Origin: Pseudorhodoferax sp. Leaf267 | GTDB lineage: Bacteria; Pseudomonadota; Gammaproteobacteria; Burkholderiales; Burkholderiaceae_C | Assembly (NCBI RefSeq): GCF_001422405.1 | Contig: NZ_LMMV01000021.1 | Span: forward strand, 248,858 to 312,857 | DNA: 64,000 nt | Direction of reading: 5' to 3' | In this document: positions 1-10,475 of the stretch, piece by piece | Layout of the letters: every line of letters starts with the position of its first letter | Numbering within the stretch: position 1 is the first letter of the stretch | Program-made: the position numbers and the translations under genes | Notes under the pieces: generated by a model | Told to the model about the DNA's origin: nothing | The model's database searches: none | The model's input: the letters and a program-made list of their open reading frames with translations, nothing else

Positions 1-99
1 GGTGGGCGCATCGTCGTCCGAGCCGCCACAAGCGGTGAGGCATGCGCAGGCCGCCAGGGCCAATGCACCGAGGGGTTTCGCGAGTGGGCTCGTCTTCAT
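1..99 (-). CDS. Lipoprotein, N-terminal fragment
   Basis: Only the first 33 codons lie in the window; the gene runs off the left edge. The predicted start reads MKTSPLAKPLGALALAACAC, followed by LTACGGSDDD. This is a signal peptide with a lipobox (LTAC) and a Gly/Ser/Asp linker, so the product is an exported, lipid-anchored protein. A good ribosome site (AGGAG) lies about 8 bases before the ATG. It is divergent from the AraC-type gene at 220, which may regulate it. The functional domain is outside the window, so no function can be given. Confidence 0.75.
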   Translation of the reverse strand, partial: MKTSPLAKPLGALALAACACLTACGGSDDDAPT

Positions 100-219
100 G
101 TCGTGTCTCCTGTCGGTTATCTGGATTGCACCTGCAAAGTCAGCTCGTCCATACTGCGGCGCTGCGGGCAGTCTAGGGACGGCCCGGTCCCTTTCCGTTA
201 TCCCAAGCGCGCCAGATCC

Positions 220-1260
220 ATGACATCAGGAGCCTCCCAGGGACAACCCCATGCCCCCGTGCGCACCAGCTCGGCCGCCTGGCTGGCCGGCGTGCTGGCC
301 ATGTTTGCGGCCGAGGGCCTGGACGTGCCCGTGCTGCTGCGCGACGCGGGCCTAGACGCCGCCGCACTGCACCGCCAGCACGCGCGCGTGCCCGTGGACC
401 AGATCACGCGGCTGTGGCAGCGGGCGGTGGCGCGCGTGGGCAAGCCCACGCTGGGCCTGCAGCGCAGCCTGGCGGCCACACACAGCAATACCGGCACCGT
501 GGGCCATGTGATGAGCTGCAGCCCCGACCTGCAAGGCGCGCTGACGCACCTGGCACGCTACATGGCTGTGATCTCGGACGCCACTGCCTTCACGCTGCAG
601 GCCGATGCGCGTGGCCAGTGGCTGTCGACCGCACACACGGGCGGCACGCTGCCGATCCCGCGCCAGCGCGTGGAGTACGCGATGCTGGCCACGCTGATGC
701 TGTGCCAATGGCTCACGCGTGCCGAGTTCGACCCCGCGCTGGTCGAACTGGCTTACCCCCGGCCGGGCAACGATGCGCCGCACCGGGCCGCCTTCGGCTG
801 CGAACTGCGCTTCGACGCACCAGCTAACCGCATGCTGATCGCAAGCGTCGACCTCAGGCGCACCATCCCCACCTACGACGCCGAGCTGGCCGACATGCTG
901 GAGGCCCGGCTGGACAAGCAGCTCGCACAACTCGGCCAGACCAGCACGGCCAGCCGCGTGCGCGCCGAGATCGCGCGGCGCCTGCAGCAGGGCGAGCCGC
1001 GGCGCGAGGTGATTGCCAGGGAACTGGGTCTGGCCGAACGTACCTTGCAGCGCCGGCTGCAGGAGGAGCACGTGTCCTACCAGACCCTGCTCGACGACAC
1101 CCGCCACGAACTGGCCCAGCAATACCTGGCCGAAGAGCGCCACAGCCTGTCCGATGTGGCGGACCTGCTGGGGTACGGGGACAGCAGCAACTTCCACCGT
1201 GCCTGCAAGCGATGGTTCGGCGTGCCACCGGCCCAGTACCGGGCCCGCATCGGCGCCTGA
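220..1260 (+). CDS. AraC family transcriptional regulator
   Basis: The product is a 346-residue cytoplasmic DNA-binding regulator. The N-terminal part, roughly residues 20 to 210, matches the arabinose-binding-like effector domain of the AraC subgroup typified by OruR. The last 100 residues carry two helix-turn-helix units, seen at [20 protein letters not shown] and again around [26 protein letters not shown], followed by the usual PPAQYR. An upstream in-frame ATG at 103 would add 39 residues with poor coding character, so the ATG at 220 is preferred. The divergent lipoprotein gene is a plausible target; the effector is unknown. Confidence 0.85.
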   Translation: MTSGASQGQPHAPVRTSSAAWLAGVLAMFAAEGLDVPVLLRDAGLDAAALHRQHARVPVDQITRLWQRAVARVGKPTLGLQRSLAATHSNTGTVGHVMSCSPDLQGALTHLARYMAVISDATAFTLQADARGQWLSTAHTGGTLPIPRQRVEYAMLATLMLCQWLTRAEFDPALVELAYPRPGNDAPHRAAFGCELRFDAPANRMLIASVDLRRTIPTYDAELADMLEARLDKQLAQLGQTSTASRVRAEIARRLQQGEPRREVIARELGLAERTLQRRLQEEHVSYQTLLDDTRHELAQQYLAEERHSLSDVADLLGYGDSSNFHRACKRWFGVPPAQYRARIGA

Positions 1261-1327
1261 CACGCAGGCGACGGGGGTGGTTGGCCTCATGGGGCCGGGG
1301 TTTCCTCGGGTACGGGAGAATCGGGGC

Positions 1328-2818
1328 ATGCGCCTTCCTACCGACGCGGCCGACGCCGCCCTGGCTGAACCGGCCGCCCTTGCCTGGCAAGAAGGCTTCG
1401 CCCGGCTTGGCCCCGCCTTTTACACGCGGCTGCAGCCCACGCCGCTGCCCGCTCCCTACTGGGTGAGCCGCAGCGAGCGCGTGGCGGCATCGCTGGGGCT
1501 GGAGCCGGCTTGGCTGGCCTCCGACGAGGCGTTGCAAGCCCTGACCGGCAACCAGCTCCTGCCCGGCAGCGCGCCCTATGCCAGCGTCTACAGCGGTCAC
1601 CAGTTCGGCGTCTGGGCCGGGCAATTGGGCGACGGCCGCGCGATCATGCTCGGCGAGACGGACGCCGGCCTGGAACTGCAGCTCAAGGGTGCGGGCCGCA
1701 CGCCCTACTCGCGCGGCGGCGACGGCCGTGCCGTGCTGCGCTCGTCCATCCGCGAATTCCTGTGCAGCGAGGCCATGGCCGGCCTGGGCATCCCCACCAC
1801 GCGCGCGCTCAGCGTGACGGGCTCGGACGCGCCGATCCAGCGCGAGACCGTGGAAACGGCCGCCGTGGTCGCGCGCGTCGCGCCCAGCTTCATCCGCTTC
1901 GGTCACTTCGAGCATTTCGCGGCCAGCGGCGACCATGCCGCCCTGCGTGCGCTGGCCGACTACGTGATCGACCGCCACTACCCGCACTGCCGCGCCGCCG
2001 AGCACCCCTATGCGGCCTTGTTGCAAAACGTGACGGCGCGCACTGCCGCCATGGCCGCCCAATGGCAAGCCGTGGGCTTTTGCCATGGCGTGATGAACAC
2101 GGACAACATGAGCATCCTGGGCCTCACGATCGACTACGGCCCGTTCCAGTTCCTGGACGCGTTCGATCCCGGCCATGTCTGCAACCACAGCGACAGCCAG
2201 GGTCGTTACGCCTTCAATCGCCAGCCCAACGTGGCTTACTGGAATCTGTTCTGCCTGGGCCAGGCGCTGCTGCCCTTGATCGAGGACCAGGACGTGACGC
2301 TGGCCGCGCTGGAAACCTACAAGACGGCGTTCCCGGCCGCGCTGGAATCCGCGCTGCGTGCCAAGCTGGGCCTGGCCAATCCGCGCGACGACGACCGCAC
2401 CCTGTTCGATGCCACGCTGCAGTTGCTGGCCGCCCAGCGCACCGACTACACGATCTTCTGGCGCCGGCTCTCCCACGCCGTCGCCCAGGGCGCCACGGCC
2501 GCCACATTGGAGCCGGTGCGCGACCTGTTCCCGGACCGCGGCGCGTTCGACACCTGGTCGGCCACCTACCTGCAGCGCCTGGCCGGTGCCGACCTGCCCC
2601 AGGCCGGCGCCAGCATGCTGGCGGTCAACCCCAAATTCGTACTGCGCAACCACCTGGCCGAGCAGGCCATCCAGCAGGCCAAGGCCAAGGACTTCTCCGA
2701 GGTCGAGCGCTTGCTGTGCCTGCTGCAGACCCCATATGACGAACACCCCGGCAGCGAAGCCTATGCCGATTTCCCGCCCGACTGGGCTTCTTCCATCGAG
2801 ATCAGTTGCTCATCATGA
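1328..2818 (+). CDS. selO: Protein adenylyltransferase SelO (YdiU/UPF0061)
   Basis: This is a 496-residue SelO-family pseudokinase. The family transfers AMP from ATP to hydroxyl side chains of proteins and is linked to redox homeostasis. Family marks include the [20 protein letters not shown] region, the [23 protein letters not shown] stretch and [21 protein letters not shown], where Asn and Asp bind the metal. The protein ends in SCSS, where Cys replaces the selenocysteine of eukaryotic homologues. The ATG at 1328 gives a family-typical N-terminus; an ATG at 1288 is less likely. Its stop overlaps the msrB start by ATGA. Confidence 0.93.
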   Translation: MRLPTDAADAALAEPAALAWQEGFARLGPAFYTRLQPTPLPAPYWVSRSERVAASLGLEPAWLASDEALQALTGNQLLPGSAPYASVYSGHQFGVWAGQLGDGRAIMLGETDAGLELQLKGAGRTPYSRGGDGRAVLRSSIREFLCSEAMAGLGIPTTRALSVTGSDAPIQRETVETAAVVARVAPSFIRFGHFEHFAASGDHAALRALADYVIDRHYPHCRAAEHPYAALLQNVTARTAAMAAQWQAVGFCHGVMNTDNMSILGLTIDYGPFQFLDAFDPGHVCNHSDSQGRYAFNRQPNVAYWNLFCLGQALLPLIEDQDVTLAALETYKTAFPAALESALRAKLGLANPRDDDRTLFDATLQLLAAQRTDYTIFWRRLSHAVAQGATAATLEPVRDLFPDRGAFDTWSATYLQRLAGADLPQAGASMLAVNPKFVLRNHLAEQAIQQAKAKDFSEVERLLCLLQTPYDEHPGSEAYADFPPDWASSIEISCSS

Positions 2819-3225
2819 CCCGACCCGTTGAAAAGACCGACGCCGAATGGCGAGCCTTGCTGGCCCAGAAGGGCGCCGAGCCCGCCGCCTTCCAGGTCAC
2901 GCGCCATGCCGCCACCGAGCGGCCCCACACCGGCAAGTACGACCAGCACTGGGCCGACGGCAGCTACCACTGCGTCTGCTGCGGCGCCAAGCTGTTCGAC
3001 TCTGGTACCAAGTTCGACGCTGGCTGCGGCTGGCCCAGCTTCTCGCAGGAAGCCGTGCCCGGCGCGATCGAGGAGATCGTCGACCGCAGCCACGGCATGA
3101 CGCGCACCGAGACCGTTTGCGCCAACTGCGGCGCGCATCTGGGCCATGTGTTCCCGGACGGCCCCACGCCCACCGGCCTGCGCTACTGCATGAACTCGGC
3201 CTCGCTGCAATTCGAGGACAAGTGA
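2815..3225 (+). CDS. msrB: Peptide-methionine (R)-S-oxide reductase MsrB
   Basis: The 136-residue enzyme reduces methionine-R-sulfoxide in proteins, using thioredoxin. The zinc-binding cysteines are visible as two pairs (C53/C56 and C102/C105). The GCGWPSF motif and the catalytic Cys125 in RYCMNSASL are intact. The ATG at 2815 overlaps the selO stop by four bases, so translation of the two is probably coupled. A TTG nine bases upstream is an unlikely alternative. The pairing with selO suggests a shared oxidative-stress role. Confidence 0.95.
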   Translation: MTRPVEKTDAEWRALLAQKGAEPAAFQVTRHAATERPHTGKYDQHWADGSYHCVCCGAKLFDSGTKFDAGCGWPSFSQEAVPGAIEEIVDRSHGMTRTETVCANCGAHLGHVFPDGPTPTGLRYCMNSASLQFEDK

Positions 3226-3229
3226 GCCC

Positions 3230-3796
3230 ATGAAGATCCTGCTCGACTTCTTCCCGATCCTGCTGTTCTTCGGCGCGTACAAGCTGTCCGACATCTACAC
3301 GGCCACGGCCGTGCTGATGGGCGCCACGGTGCTGCAGATGGGCATCACCTACGCGCTGGAGCGCAAGCTGCAGACCATGCACAAGGTCACGCTGGCCCTG
3401 GTGCTGGTGTTCGGCGCGCTGACCCTGGCACTGCACGACGACCGCTTCATCAAGTGGAAGCCCACGGTGCTGTACGCGGCCATGGCCATCGGCCTGGCGT
3501 TCACGGTCTGGGTGCTGCGCAAGAACTTTCTGAAGATGATGCTGGGCAGCCAGCTCGAGCTGCCCGACGCCATCTGGATGCGGCTGAACTGGGCCTGGAT
3601 CGTGTACTGCCTGCTCATGTCGGCCGTGAATGCCTACGTCGCGCTGTTCTACAGCACCGAGCAGTGGGTCAACTTCAAGCTGTGGGGCTACGTCTTTCCT
3701 CTGGCCTTCATCGTCGGCCAGGGCATTTACGTCTCGCGGCACTTGCCGTCCGACGACAAGCTGGCCGAGGTGAAGGCCGAGGAACCGAATCCCTGA
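3230..3796 (+). CDS. yciB: Inner-membrane septation protein A (YciB)
   Basis: This 188-residue integral membrane protein has about five hydrophobic segments. It starts with the family-typical [19 protein letters not shown] and contains the conserved NFLKMMLG and RLNWAW segments. YciB/IspZ proteins are inner-membrane proteins linked to cell-envelope synthesis and division. The gene starts 4 bases after msrB and its stop overlaps the next start (TGATG), so it sits inside the operon. Confidence 0.92.
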   Translation: MKILLDFFPILLFFGAYKLSDIYTATAVLMGATVLQMGITYALERKLQTMHKVTLALVLVFGALTLALHDDRFIKWKPTVLYAAMAIGLAFTVWVLRKNFLKMMLGSQLELPDAIWMRLNWAWIVYCLLMSAVNAYVALFYSTEQWVNFKLWGYVFPLAFIVGQGIYVSRHLPSDDKLAEVKAEEPNP

Positions 3797-4134
3797 TGCC
3801 GCACTCCGAACACGCCATGACCGTCACCGCCGCCCAGATGCAGCAGGTACTGCAGCAGGCATTGGCCCCCACACAGCTCGAAGTCGTGGACGAAAGCGCC
3901 GCACATGCGGGCCATGCCGGGGCTGGCCCGGACCCCTTCGGCACGCACTTTCGCGTGCGTGTCGCTTCACCGTTCTTTGCCGGCCTGAGCCGCGTCGCGC
4001 AGCATCGCCTTGTGTATGATCCGCTGCGCCAAATGATCGCCCAGGGCGTGCACGCCATCGCTATCGAAGTGTTGTCGCCAGTGCACCCGGCCGCGGCCCC
4101 GCAGCATGCCGCGGTACCGCCTTCCAACCCTTAA
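3796..4134 (+). CDS. BolA family protein
   Basis: The 112-residue product has the BolA/IbaG fold: the first helix (MQQVLQQALAPTQLEVVDES), a histidine-rich loop (AAHAGHAGAG), the HFRVRVASPFFAGLSRVAQHRLVY strand-helix segment, and the helix ending in GVHAIAIEVLSP. BolA proteins bind [2Fe-2S] glutaredoxins and affect envelope and stress genes. The ATG overlaps the yciB stop by one base; a second in-frame Met at codon 8 could also be the start. The C-terminal 15 residues are low-complexity Ala/Pro. Confidence 0.88.
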   Translation: MPHSEHAMTVTAAQMQQVLQQALAPTQLEVVDESAAHAGHAGAGPDPFGTHFRVRVASPFFAGLSRVAQHRLVYDPLRQMIAQGVHAIAIEVLSPVHPAAAPQHAAVPPSNP

Positions 4135-4144
4135 GGAAACACCC

Positions 4145-4936
4145 ATGAAGAAATCCCTGTTCTCCGCAGTTGCGGCAGCCATTGTGCTGGGCGCGGCCGC
4201 TGCGCCAGCCCTGGCACAGAACATCGCCATCGTGAACGGCCAGGCCGTGCCCAAGGCCCGCATGGACGCGCTGGCCGAGCAGATGTCCCGCGCCGGCCGC
4301 CCCGTCACGCCGGACCAGGAAGGCCAGCTGCGCGAGGAAGTCATCATGCGCGAGATCTTCATGCAGGAAGCGCAGAAGCGCGGCCTCGAAGCCACGCCCG
4401 ACTTCAAGGCGCAGATGGAGTTCGCGCGCCAGTCGCTGCTGGTGCGTGAGCTGCTGGTCTCCTACCAGAAGAGCAACCCCGTGACGGATGCCGAGATCGA
4501 GGCCGAGTACGCCAAGGTCAAGGCAGCCCAGGCCGGCAGCGGCAAGGAATACAAGGCCCAGCACATCCTGGTCGAAACGGAAGATCAGGCCAAGGCCATC
4601 ATCGCCAGCTTGAAGAAGGGCGGCAAGTTCGAGGACATCGCCAAGAAGTCTTCGAAGGACCCAGGCTCCGGCGCCAACGGCGGCGACCTGGGCTGGGCCG
4701 ACCCGTCGGGCTATGTGAAGGAATTCGGCGACGCCATGGTCAAGCTCAAGAAGGGCCAGACCACCGACGTGCCGGTCAAGACGCAGTTCGGCTACCACAT
4801 CATCCGGCTGAACGACGAGCGCGCCCAGGAGTTCCCTCCGCTCGAGCAGGTCAAGCCGCAGATCGGCCAGCAGCTCGTGCAGCAGAAGATGTCGGCGTTC
4901 CAGCAGGAGCTGCGCGCCAAGGCCAAGGTCGAGTAA
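4145..4936 (+). CDS. Periplasmic parvulin-type peptidylprolyl isomerase
   Basis: The 263-residue protein begins with a signal peptide (MKKSLFSAVAAAIVLG, cleaved after APALAQ). It has a SurA/PrsA-like N-terminal helical region up to about residue 130, then a parvulin PPIase domain. Parvulin motifs are AQHILVETEDQAKAI, FEDIAKKSSKDPGSGANGG, DLGWADPSGYV and KTQFGYHIIRLND. It should speed proline isomerisation of proteins folding in the periplasm. It is the last gene of the selO operon and is followed by a strong terminator. Confidence 0.93.
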   Translation: MKKSLFSAVAAAIVLGAAAAPALAQNIAIVNGQAVPKARMDALAEQMSRAGRPVTPDQEGQLREEVIMREIFMQEAQKRGLEATPDFKAQMEFARQSLLVRELLVSYQKSNPVTDAEIEAEYAKVKAAQAGSGKEYKAQHILVETEDQAKAIIASLKKGGKFEDIAKKSSKDPGSGANGGDLGWADPSGYVKEFGDAMVKLKKGQTTDVPVKTQFGYHIIRLNDERAQEFPPLEQVKPQIGQQLVQQKMSAFQQELRAKAKVE

Positions 4937-4954
4937 GCGCCCTGCCCCCATGTA

Positions 4955-4985
4955 AAACGGCCTCCTGCGGGAGGCCGTTTGTTTT
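4955..4985. terminator. Bidirectional intrinsic terminator
   Basis: A perfect 11-bp stem (AAACGGCCTCC with GGAGGCCGTTT) and a TGCG loop are followed by GTTTTG on the plus strand and preceded by a run of A (T on the minus strand). It lies between the convergent ends of the PPIase gene and leuA and can stop transcription from both sides. Confidence 0.9.
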
Positions 4986-4998
4986 GGTGGTGCCGTGA

Positions 4999-6537
4999 TC
5001 AGCCCTGCGCCGGCACCCGCTCGGCCTTGCTGTGCAGCTTGTTCAGCGCCGACAGGTAGGCCTTGGCCGAGGCCACGACGATGTCCGGGTCCGCGCCCAC
5101 GCCGTTGACCACGCGGCCGCTGTTCTGTAAGCGTACCGTGACCTCGCCCTGGCTCTCGGTCGAACCGCTGATGGCGTTGACCGAGTACAGCACCATCTCG
5201 GCGCCGCTCTTGACGTGCGACTCGATGGCCTTGAGCGACGCGTCGACCGGGCCGTTGCCGTCCGAGCTGCCGCGCACCTCCGCGCCCTGCGCCGTGAACA
5301 CGACCTCGGCCTGCGGCCTCTCGCCGGTCTCGCTGTGCTGCTTGAGCGATACGAAGGCGTACTGCTCCTGCTCGTGGGCCACGCTCTCCTCGCTGACCAG
5401 CGCCAGGATGTCCTCGTCGAAGATGTCGCTCTTGCGGTCGGCCAGGTCCTTGAAACGGGCGAAGGCGGCGTTGATGTCGCCCTCGCTCTCCATCTGCACG
5501 CCCAGCTCCTGCAGGCGCAGCTTGAAGGCGTTGCGGCCCGACAGCTTGCCCAGCACGATCTTGTTGGTGGTCCAGCCTACGTCCTCGGCCCGCATGATCT
5601 CGTAGGTGTCGCGCGCCTTCAGCACGCCGTCCTGGTGGATGCCCGACGCATGGGCGAACGCGTTGGCGCCGACCACGGCCTTGTTGGGCTGCACCACGAA
5701 GCCCGTGGTCTGGCTGACCATGCGGCTGGCCGCCACGATGTGCTCGGTGGCGATGTTCAGGTCCAGGCCGAAGTAGTCCTTGCGGGTCTTCACGGCCATG
5801 ACGACTTCTTCGAGCGAGCAGTTGCCGGCCCGCTCGCCCAGTCCATTAATGGTGCACTCGACCTGGCGCGCGCCGCCGATCTTGACGCCGGCCAGCGAGT
5901 TGGCAACTGCCATGCCCAGGTCGTTGTGGCAGTGCACGGACCAGATCGCCTTGTCACTGTTCGGAATGCGCTCGCGCAGGTTCTTGATGAAGTTGCCGTA
6001 GAGCTCGGGGATGGCGTAGCCCACGGTGTCCGGCACGTTGATGGTGGTCGCGCCCTCGGCGATCACGGCCTCGAGCACACGGCACAGGAAGTCCGGGTCG
6101 CTGCGGTAGCCGTCTTCGGGGCTGAACTCGATGTCCGACAGCAGGTTGCGCGCGAAGCGCACCGACTGCTTGGCCTGCTCGAAGACCTGGTCAGGCGTCA
6201 TGCGCAGCTTCTTTTCCATGTGCAGCGCCGAGGTGGCGAGGAACACGTGGATGCGGGCGCGCTCGGCATCTTTCAGCGCCTCAGCCGAACGCGAGATGTC
6301 GCGGTCGTTGGCACGCGACAGCGAGCAGATGGTGGACTCGCGCACCGCACGCGCAATCGCCTGCACGCATTCGAAGTCGCCGTTGGAGCTGGCCGCGAAG
6401 CCGGCCTCGATCACGTCGACCTTCAGGCGCTCCAGCTGGCGCGCGATGCGCAGTTTCTCGTCGCGCGTCATGGACGCGCCGGGCGACTGCTCGCCGTCGC
6501 GCAAGGTAGTGTCGAAAATGATCAGCTTGTCGGTCAT
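4999..6537 (-). CDS. leuA: 2-isopropylmalate synthase, type 1
   Basis: The 512-residue enzyme condenses acetyl-CoA with 2-ketoisovalerate, the first committed step of leucine synthesis. The TIM-barrel motif [19 protein letters not shown] and the metal-binding [13 protein letters not shown] motif are clear, as is the regulatory LeuA domain from about residue 390 onward ([20 protein letters not shown]). It belongs to the short bacterial class. It lies 35 bases downstream of a second, unrelated-class isopropylmalate synthase and is probably co-transcribed with it. The ilv-pssA-leuA order is the standard one in this family. Confidence 0.95.
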   Translation of the reverse strand: MTDKLIIFDTTLRDGEQSPGASMTRDEKLRIARQLERLKVDVIEAGFAASSNGDFECVQAIARAVRESTICSLSRANDRDISRSAEALKDAERARIHVFLATSALHMEKKLRMTPDQVFEQAKQSVRFARNLLSDIEFSPEDGYRSDPDFLCRVLEAVIAEGATTINVPDTVGYAIPELYGNFIKNLRERIPNSDKAIWSVHCHNDLGMAVANSLAGVKIGGARQVECTINGLGERAGNCSLEEVVMAVKTRKDYFGLDLNIATEHIVAASRMVSQTTGFVVQPNKAVVGANAFAHASGIHQDGVLKARDTYEIMRAEDVGWTTNKIVLGKLSGRNAFKLRLQELGVQMESEGDINAAFARFKDLADRKSDIFDEDILALVSEESVAHEQEQYAFVSLKQHSETGERPQAEVVFTAQGAEVRGSSDGNGPVDASLKAIESHVKSGAEMVLYSVNAISGSTESQGEVTVRLQNSGRVVNGVGADPDIVVASAKAYLSALNKLHSKAERVPAQG

Positions 6538-6572
6538 CGTGTGCTCCTGTCTCGTGGGGTGGGCCGCCGCGC

Positions 6573-8279
6573 TCAGCGCGTGCCGGCCATGGCTTCTTCG
6601 GCCAGTGGATTGTGCGCGCCCGTCGCCCGGGCGAGGCCGGAGACGATGGCCATCAGCGAGGCCGAGACGATGTTGGCGTCGATGCCCACGCCGAACAGGG
6701 TCTGTCCGTCGTTGATGCGCAGCTCCAGGTAGGCCACGGCCTTGGCGTTCGCACCGGCGCCGATGGCGTGCTCGTGGTAGTCGAGCACACGCACCTGCTG
6801 GCCCGTGGCCTTCTGCAAGCCATCGACGAACGCGTCGATGGGGCCGGTGCCTTCACCTTCGAGCTGCACTTGCGCGCCGCCGTAGGCCACTTGCGCTGCT
6901 AGCTTGACGTTGGTCGCGCCCTGCGCGTCGCGCTGCTCCTGGATGCGATGCTGCGGCGCGTCCACGCCATGCAGGCCGTATTCCTTTTCGAAGAGCGTCC
7001 AGAGGTCGTGCGCCGTGAGTTCCTTGCCCTGGGCGTCCATCACGCGCTGCACGGTCTGGCTGAATTCGATCTGCAGGCGGCGCGGCAACTCCAGGCCGAA
7101 CTCGCTTTCGAGCAGGTAGGCGATGCCACCTTTGCCGGACTGGCTGTTCACGCGGATCACGGCCTCGTAGGTGCGGCCCAGGTCCTTGGGGTCGATCGGC
7201 AAATAAGGGATCTCCCAGACGTCACCTTCCTTGCGCGCCGAGAAGGCCTTCTTGATCGCGTCCTGGTGCGAGCCCGAGAACGAGGTGTAAACCAGGTCGC
7301 CCACATACGGGTGGCGCGGGTGCACGGGCAACTGGTTGCAGTGCTCGACCACGCGGCGGATCTCGTCGATCTCGGAAAAATCCAGGTTCGGGTGCACGCC
7401 CTGCGTGTAGAGGTTCAACGCAACGTTGACCACGTCCAGGTTGCCGGTGCGCTCGCCGTTGCCGAACAGACAGCCTTCGAGCCGGTCCGCGCCCGCCATC
7501 AGGGCGAATTCGCCAGCGGCTGTGCCGGTGCCGCGGTCGTTGTGCGGGTGGATGGAGAGCACGATGCCGTCGCGCCGCGCAAGGTTCCGGTGCATCCACT
7601 CGATCATGTCGGCAAAGATGTTGGGCGTGGAATGCTCCACCGTCGAGGGCAGGTTGATGATGCACTTGCGCTCGGGCGTGGCCTGCCAGACCTCGGTCAC
7701 GGCATCGACCACGCGCTTGGAGAACGCCAGCTCGGTGCCGGAGAACATCTCGGGCGAGTACTCGAAGGTCCACCGCGTGTCAGGCTGCTTGGCGGCCAGC
7801 TCGCGGAACAGCGTGGCGTTCTCGGCGGCCAGCGCGACGATCTGGTCCTCGTCCATGCCGAGCACCACGCGGCGCATGATGGGCGCCGTGGCGTTGTACA
7901 GGTGCACGATGGCGCGCGGTGCGCCCTGCAGGGATTCAAAGGTGCGCTCGATCAACGGCTGGCGCGCCTGCGTGAGCACCTGGATCGTGACGTCTTCAGG
8001 GATCAGGTTCTCGTCGATCAGCTTGCGCACGAAGTCGAACTCGGTCTGCGAGGCCGACGGGAAACCGATCTCGATCTCCTTGAACCCGATCTTCACCAGG
8101 GCCTGGAACATCTTGAGCTTGCGCTCGCCGTCCATGGGCTCGATCAGGGCCTGGTTGCCGTCGCGCAGGTCGGTGCTGAGCCAGATCGGCGCCTGGGTGA
8201 TGACGGCATCGGGCCAGGTCCGGTCGGCAAGGCGCACGGGTTGGAAGGCTTGGTACTTGCTGGCGGGATTCTTCAACAT
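6573..8279 (-). CDS. leuA: 2-isopropylmalate synthase, type 2
   Basis: The 568-residue enzyme belongs to the long class typified by actinobacterial LeuA. It begins [12 protein letters not shown], has the substrate motif [17 protein letters not shown], metal-binding HPHNDRGTG, and a C-terminal regulatory domain ([24 protein letters not shown]-like end). It catalyses the same reaction as its neighbour at 4999-6537. The ATG at 8279 has a GAGGA ribosome site at proper spacing; ATG at 8282 is the alternative. A leader peptide and attenuator lie just upstream, so it is likely repressed when charged tRNA-Leu is plentiful. Confidence 0.94.
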   Translation of the reverse strand: MLKNPASKYQAFQPVRLADRTWPDAVITQAPIWLSTDLRDGNQALIEPMDGERKLKMFQALVKIGFKEIEIGFPSASQTEFDFVRKLIDENLIPEDVTIQVLTQARQPLIERTFESLQGAPRAIVHLYNATAPIMRRVVLGMDEDQIVALAAENATLFRELAAKQPDTRWTFEYSPEMFSGTELAFSKRVVDAVTEVWQATPERKCIINLPSTVEHSTPNIFADMIEWMHRNLARRDGIVLSIHPHNDRGTGTAAGEFALMAGADRLEGCLFGNGERTGNLDVVNVALNLYTQGVHPNLDFSEIDEIRRVVEHCNQLPVHPRHPYVGDLVYTSFSGSHQDAIKKAFSARKEGDVWEIPYLPIDPKDLGRTYEAVIRVNSQSGKGGIAYLLESEFGLELPRRLQIEFSQTVQRVMDAQGKELTAHDLWTLFEKEYGLHGVDAPQHRIQEQRDAQGATNVKLAAQVAYGGAQVQLEGEGTGPIDAFVDGLQKATGQQVRVLDYHEHAIGAGANAKAVAYLELRINDGQTLFGVGIDANIVSASLMAIVSGLARATGAHNPLAEEAMAGTR

Positions 8280-8322
8280 CATGCTGTCCTCGGAACTTTG
8301 GAAAACCAGCAACGCAAATGCA

Positions 8323-8355
8323 AAACGGCCCGTTGCTGGTGCAGACGGGCCGTTT
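8323..8355 (-). terminator. leu attenuator hairpin
   Basis: On the minus-strand transcript a perfect 11-bp stem (AAACGGCCCGT with ACGGGCCGTTT, 11-base loop) is followed by a short U run (UUUU counting the arm) about 40 bases before leuA type 2. It lies between the Leu-rich leader peptide and the structural gene. The segment AGACGG at the end of the leader ORF (8380-8385) can pair with CCGUCU (8343-8348), which overlaps the 5' arm. A ribosome stalled on the Leu codons could therefore favour read-through. Confidence 0.75.
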
Positions 8356-8376
8356 CGACAAAGGTTTGCGCGTGCG

Positions 8377-8430
8377 CTACCGTCTCCGCCCGTGGGGGAT
8401 GATTAGTAGGGCTAGCGCGAAAAATTGCAT
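8377..8430 (-). CDS. leu operon leader peptide
   Basis: A 17-codon frame reads [17 protein letters not shown] and ends in TAG. It lies between pssA and leuA type 2, just before the attenuator hairpin. All three Leu codons are CTA, a codon seldom used by genes in this GC-rich window, and two Ile codons follow. This is the layout of amino-acid leader peptides whose ribosome stalling senses tRNA charging. No Shine-Dalgarno is present, and a -10-like box ends only 7 bases before the ATG, so the mRNA may be leaderless. The function is inferred from position and codon content. Confidence 0.72.
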   Translation of the reverse strand: MQFFALALLIIPHGRRR

Positions 8431-8437
8431 GCGGCGC

Positions 8438-8446
8438 ACTCTAGCA
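8438..8446 (-). promoter_or_regulatory. Probable extended -10 promoter of the leu leader
   Basis: The minus strand reads TGC then TAGAGT, a TGn-extended -10 box with 4 of 6 consensus bases, 7 bases before the leader-peptide ATG. No good -35 was found. If it is used, transcription would begin at or next to the A of the ATG. Confidence 0.4.
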
Positions 8447-8465
8447 CAGCTTGGCGCTGCGCGTG

Positions 8466-9281
8466 TCATTTGTGCAAACCGCGTTCGTCCGGCTCGTCGG
8501 TCGACGTGCTGATCACGCTGGTCTGCTGGCCCTTCATCTTGCGCAAACCATAGACCACGTAGCCGCTCACGCCATAGGCCATGAACAGGCCGAACATCAC
8601 GATGGGCGGATGGATGTTGACGATGGCAATGCCCAGTGCGATCAGCACGATCACGACGAAGGGCACGCTCTTTTTCATCTGCACGTCCTTGAAGCTGTAG
8701 AACGGCACGTTAGTCACCATGGTCAACCCGGCATACAGGGCCAGCGCGAACATGAACCAGGTGACGTCGGTGCGCGCCACTTCCAGCTCGGTCATGAGCC
8801 AGATGAATCCCGTCACCAAAGCCGCGGCCGCTGGCGAGGGCAGGCCCTGGAACCAGCGCTTGTCGACCACGGCCGTGTTGACATTGAATCGCGCCAGGCG
8901 CAGCGCTGCGCAGGCGCAATAAACGAAAGCTGCGATCCAACCCCAGCGCCCTGCTCCGCGCAGCGTCCACTCATAAGCGATCAAGGCCGGCGCGGCACCG
9001 AACGACACCATATCGGACAGCGAATCCATCTGTTCGCCGAAAGCGCTTTGCGTGTTGGTCATGCGCGCCACGCGGCCGTCCAGGCTGTCCAGGACCATGG
9101 CGCAGAACACTCCCACGGCCGCCAGGTCGAAGCGGTTGTTCATGGCCATCACGACTGCGTAGAAGCCGCCGAACAGCGCCGCCAACGTGAACAGGTTGGG
9201 CAGGATGTAGATGCCCTTGCGGCGCTTGCGCGGCAGCGCTTCGTCCTGGACGCTCAGTGCGGAATCATTGCCATCATGCAT
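8466..9281 (-). CDS. pssA: CDP-diacylglycerol-serine O-phosphatidyltransferase
   Basis: The 271-residue membrane enzyme makes phosphatidylserine from CDP-diacylglycerol and serine, the precursor of phosphatidylethanolamine. The CDP-alcohol phosphotransferase signature DxxDGxxAR...GxxxDxxxD is visible as DSLDGRVAR followed by FGEQMDSLSD. About seven hydrophobic segments follow the basic N-terminus (PRKRRKG). It lies between ilvC and the leu genes, its usual place in this group, but a terminator after ilvC suggests it has its own promoter. Confidence 0.93.
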   Translation of the reverse strand: MHDGNDSALSVQDEALPRKRRKGIYILPNLFTLAALFGGFYAVVMAMNNRFDLAAVGVFCAMVLDSLDGRVARMTNTQSAFGEQMDSLSDMVSFGAAPALIAYEWTLRGAGRWGWIAAFVYCACAALRLARFNVNTAVVDKRWFQGLPSPAAAALVTGFIWLMTELEVARTDVTWFMFALALYAGLTMVTNVPFYSFKDVQMKKSVPFVVIVLIALGIAIVNIHPPIVMFGLFMAYGVSGYVVYGLRKMKGQQTSVISTSTDEPDERGLHK

Positions 9282-9310
9282 GGGACGAGTGTAGTGGAGC
9301 AGATCAATTG

Positions 9311-9333
9311 AAAAAGGCCACCGAAGTGGCCTT
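9311..9333 (-). terminator. Terminator after ilvC
   Basis: The minus-strand transcript forms AAGGCCAC-TTCG-GTGGCCTT followed by UUU. It is an 8-bp stem closed by a stable UUCG tetraloop, 24 bases past the ilvC stop. It separates ilvBNC from pssA. Confidence 0.88.
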
Positions 9334-9356
9334 GAGGGATCACGGTGAACCGTGGA

Positions 9357-10475
<1,119 letters not shown>

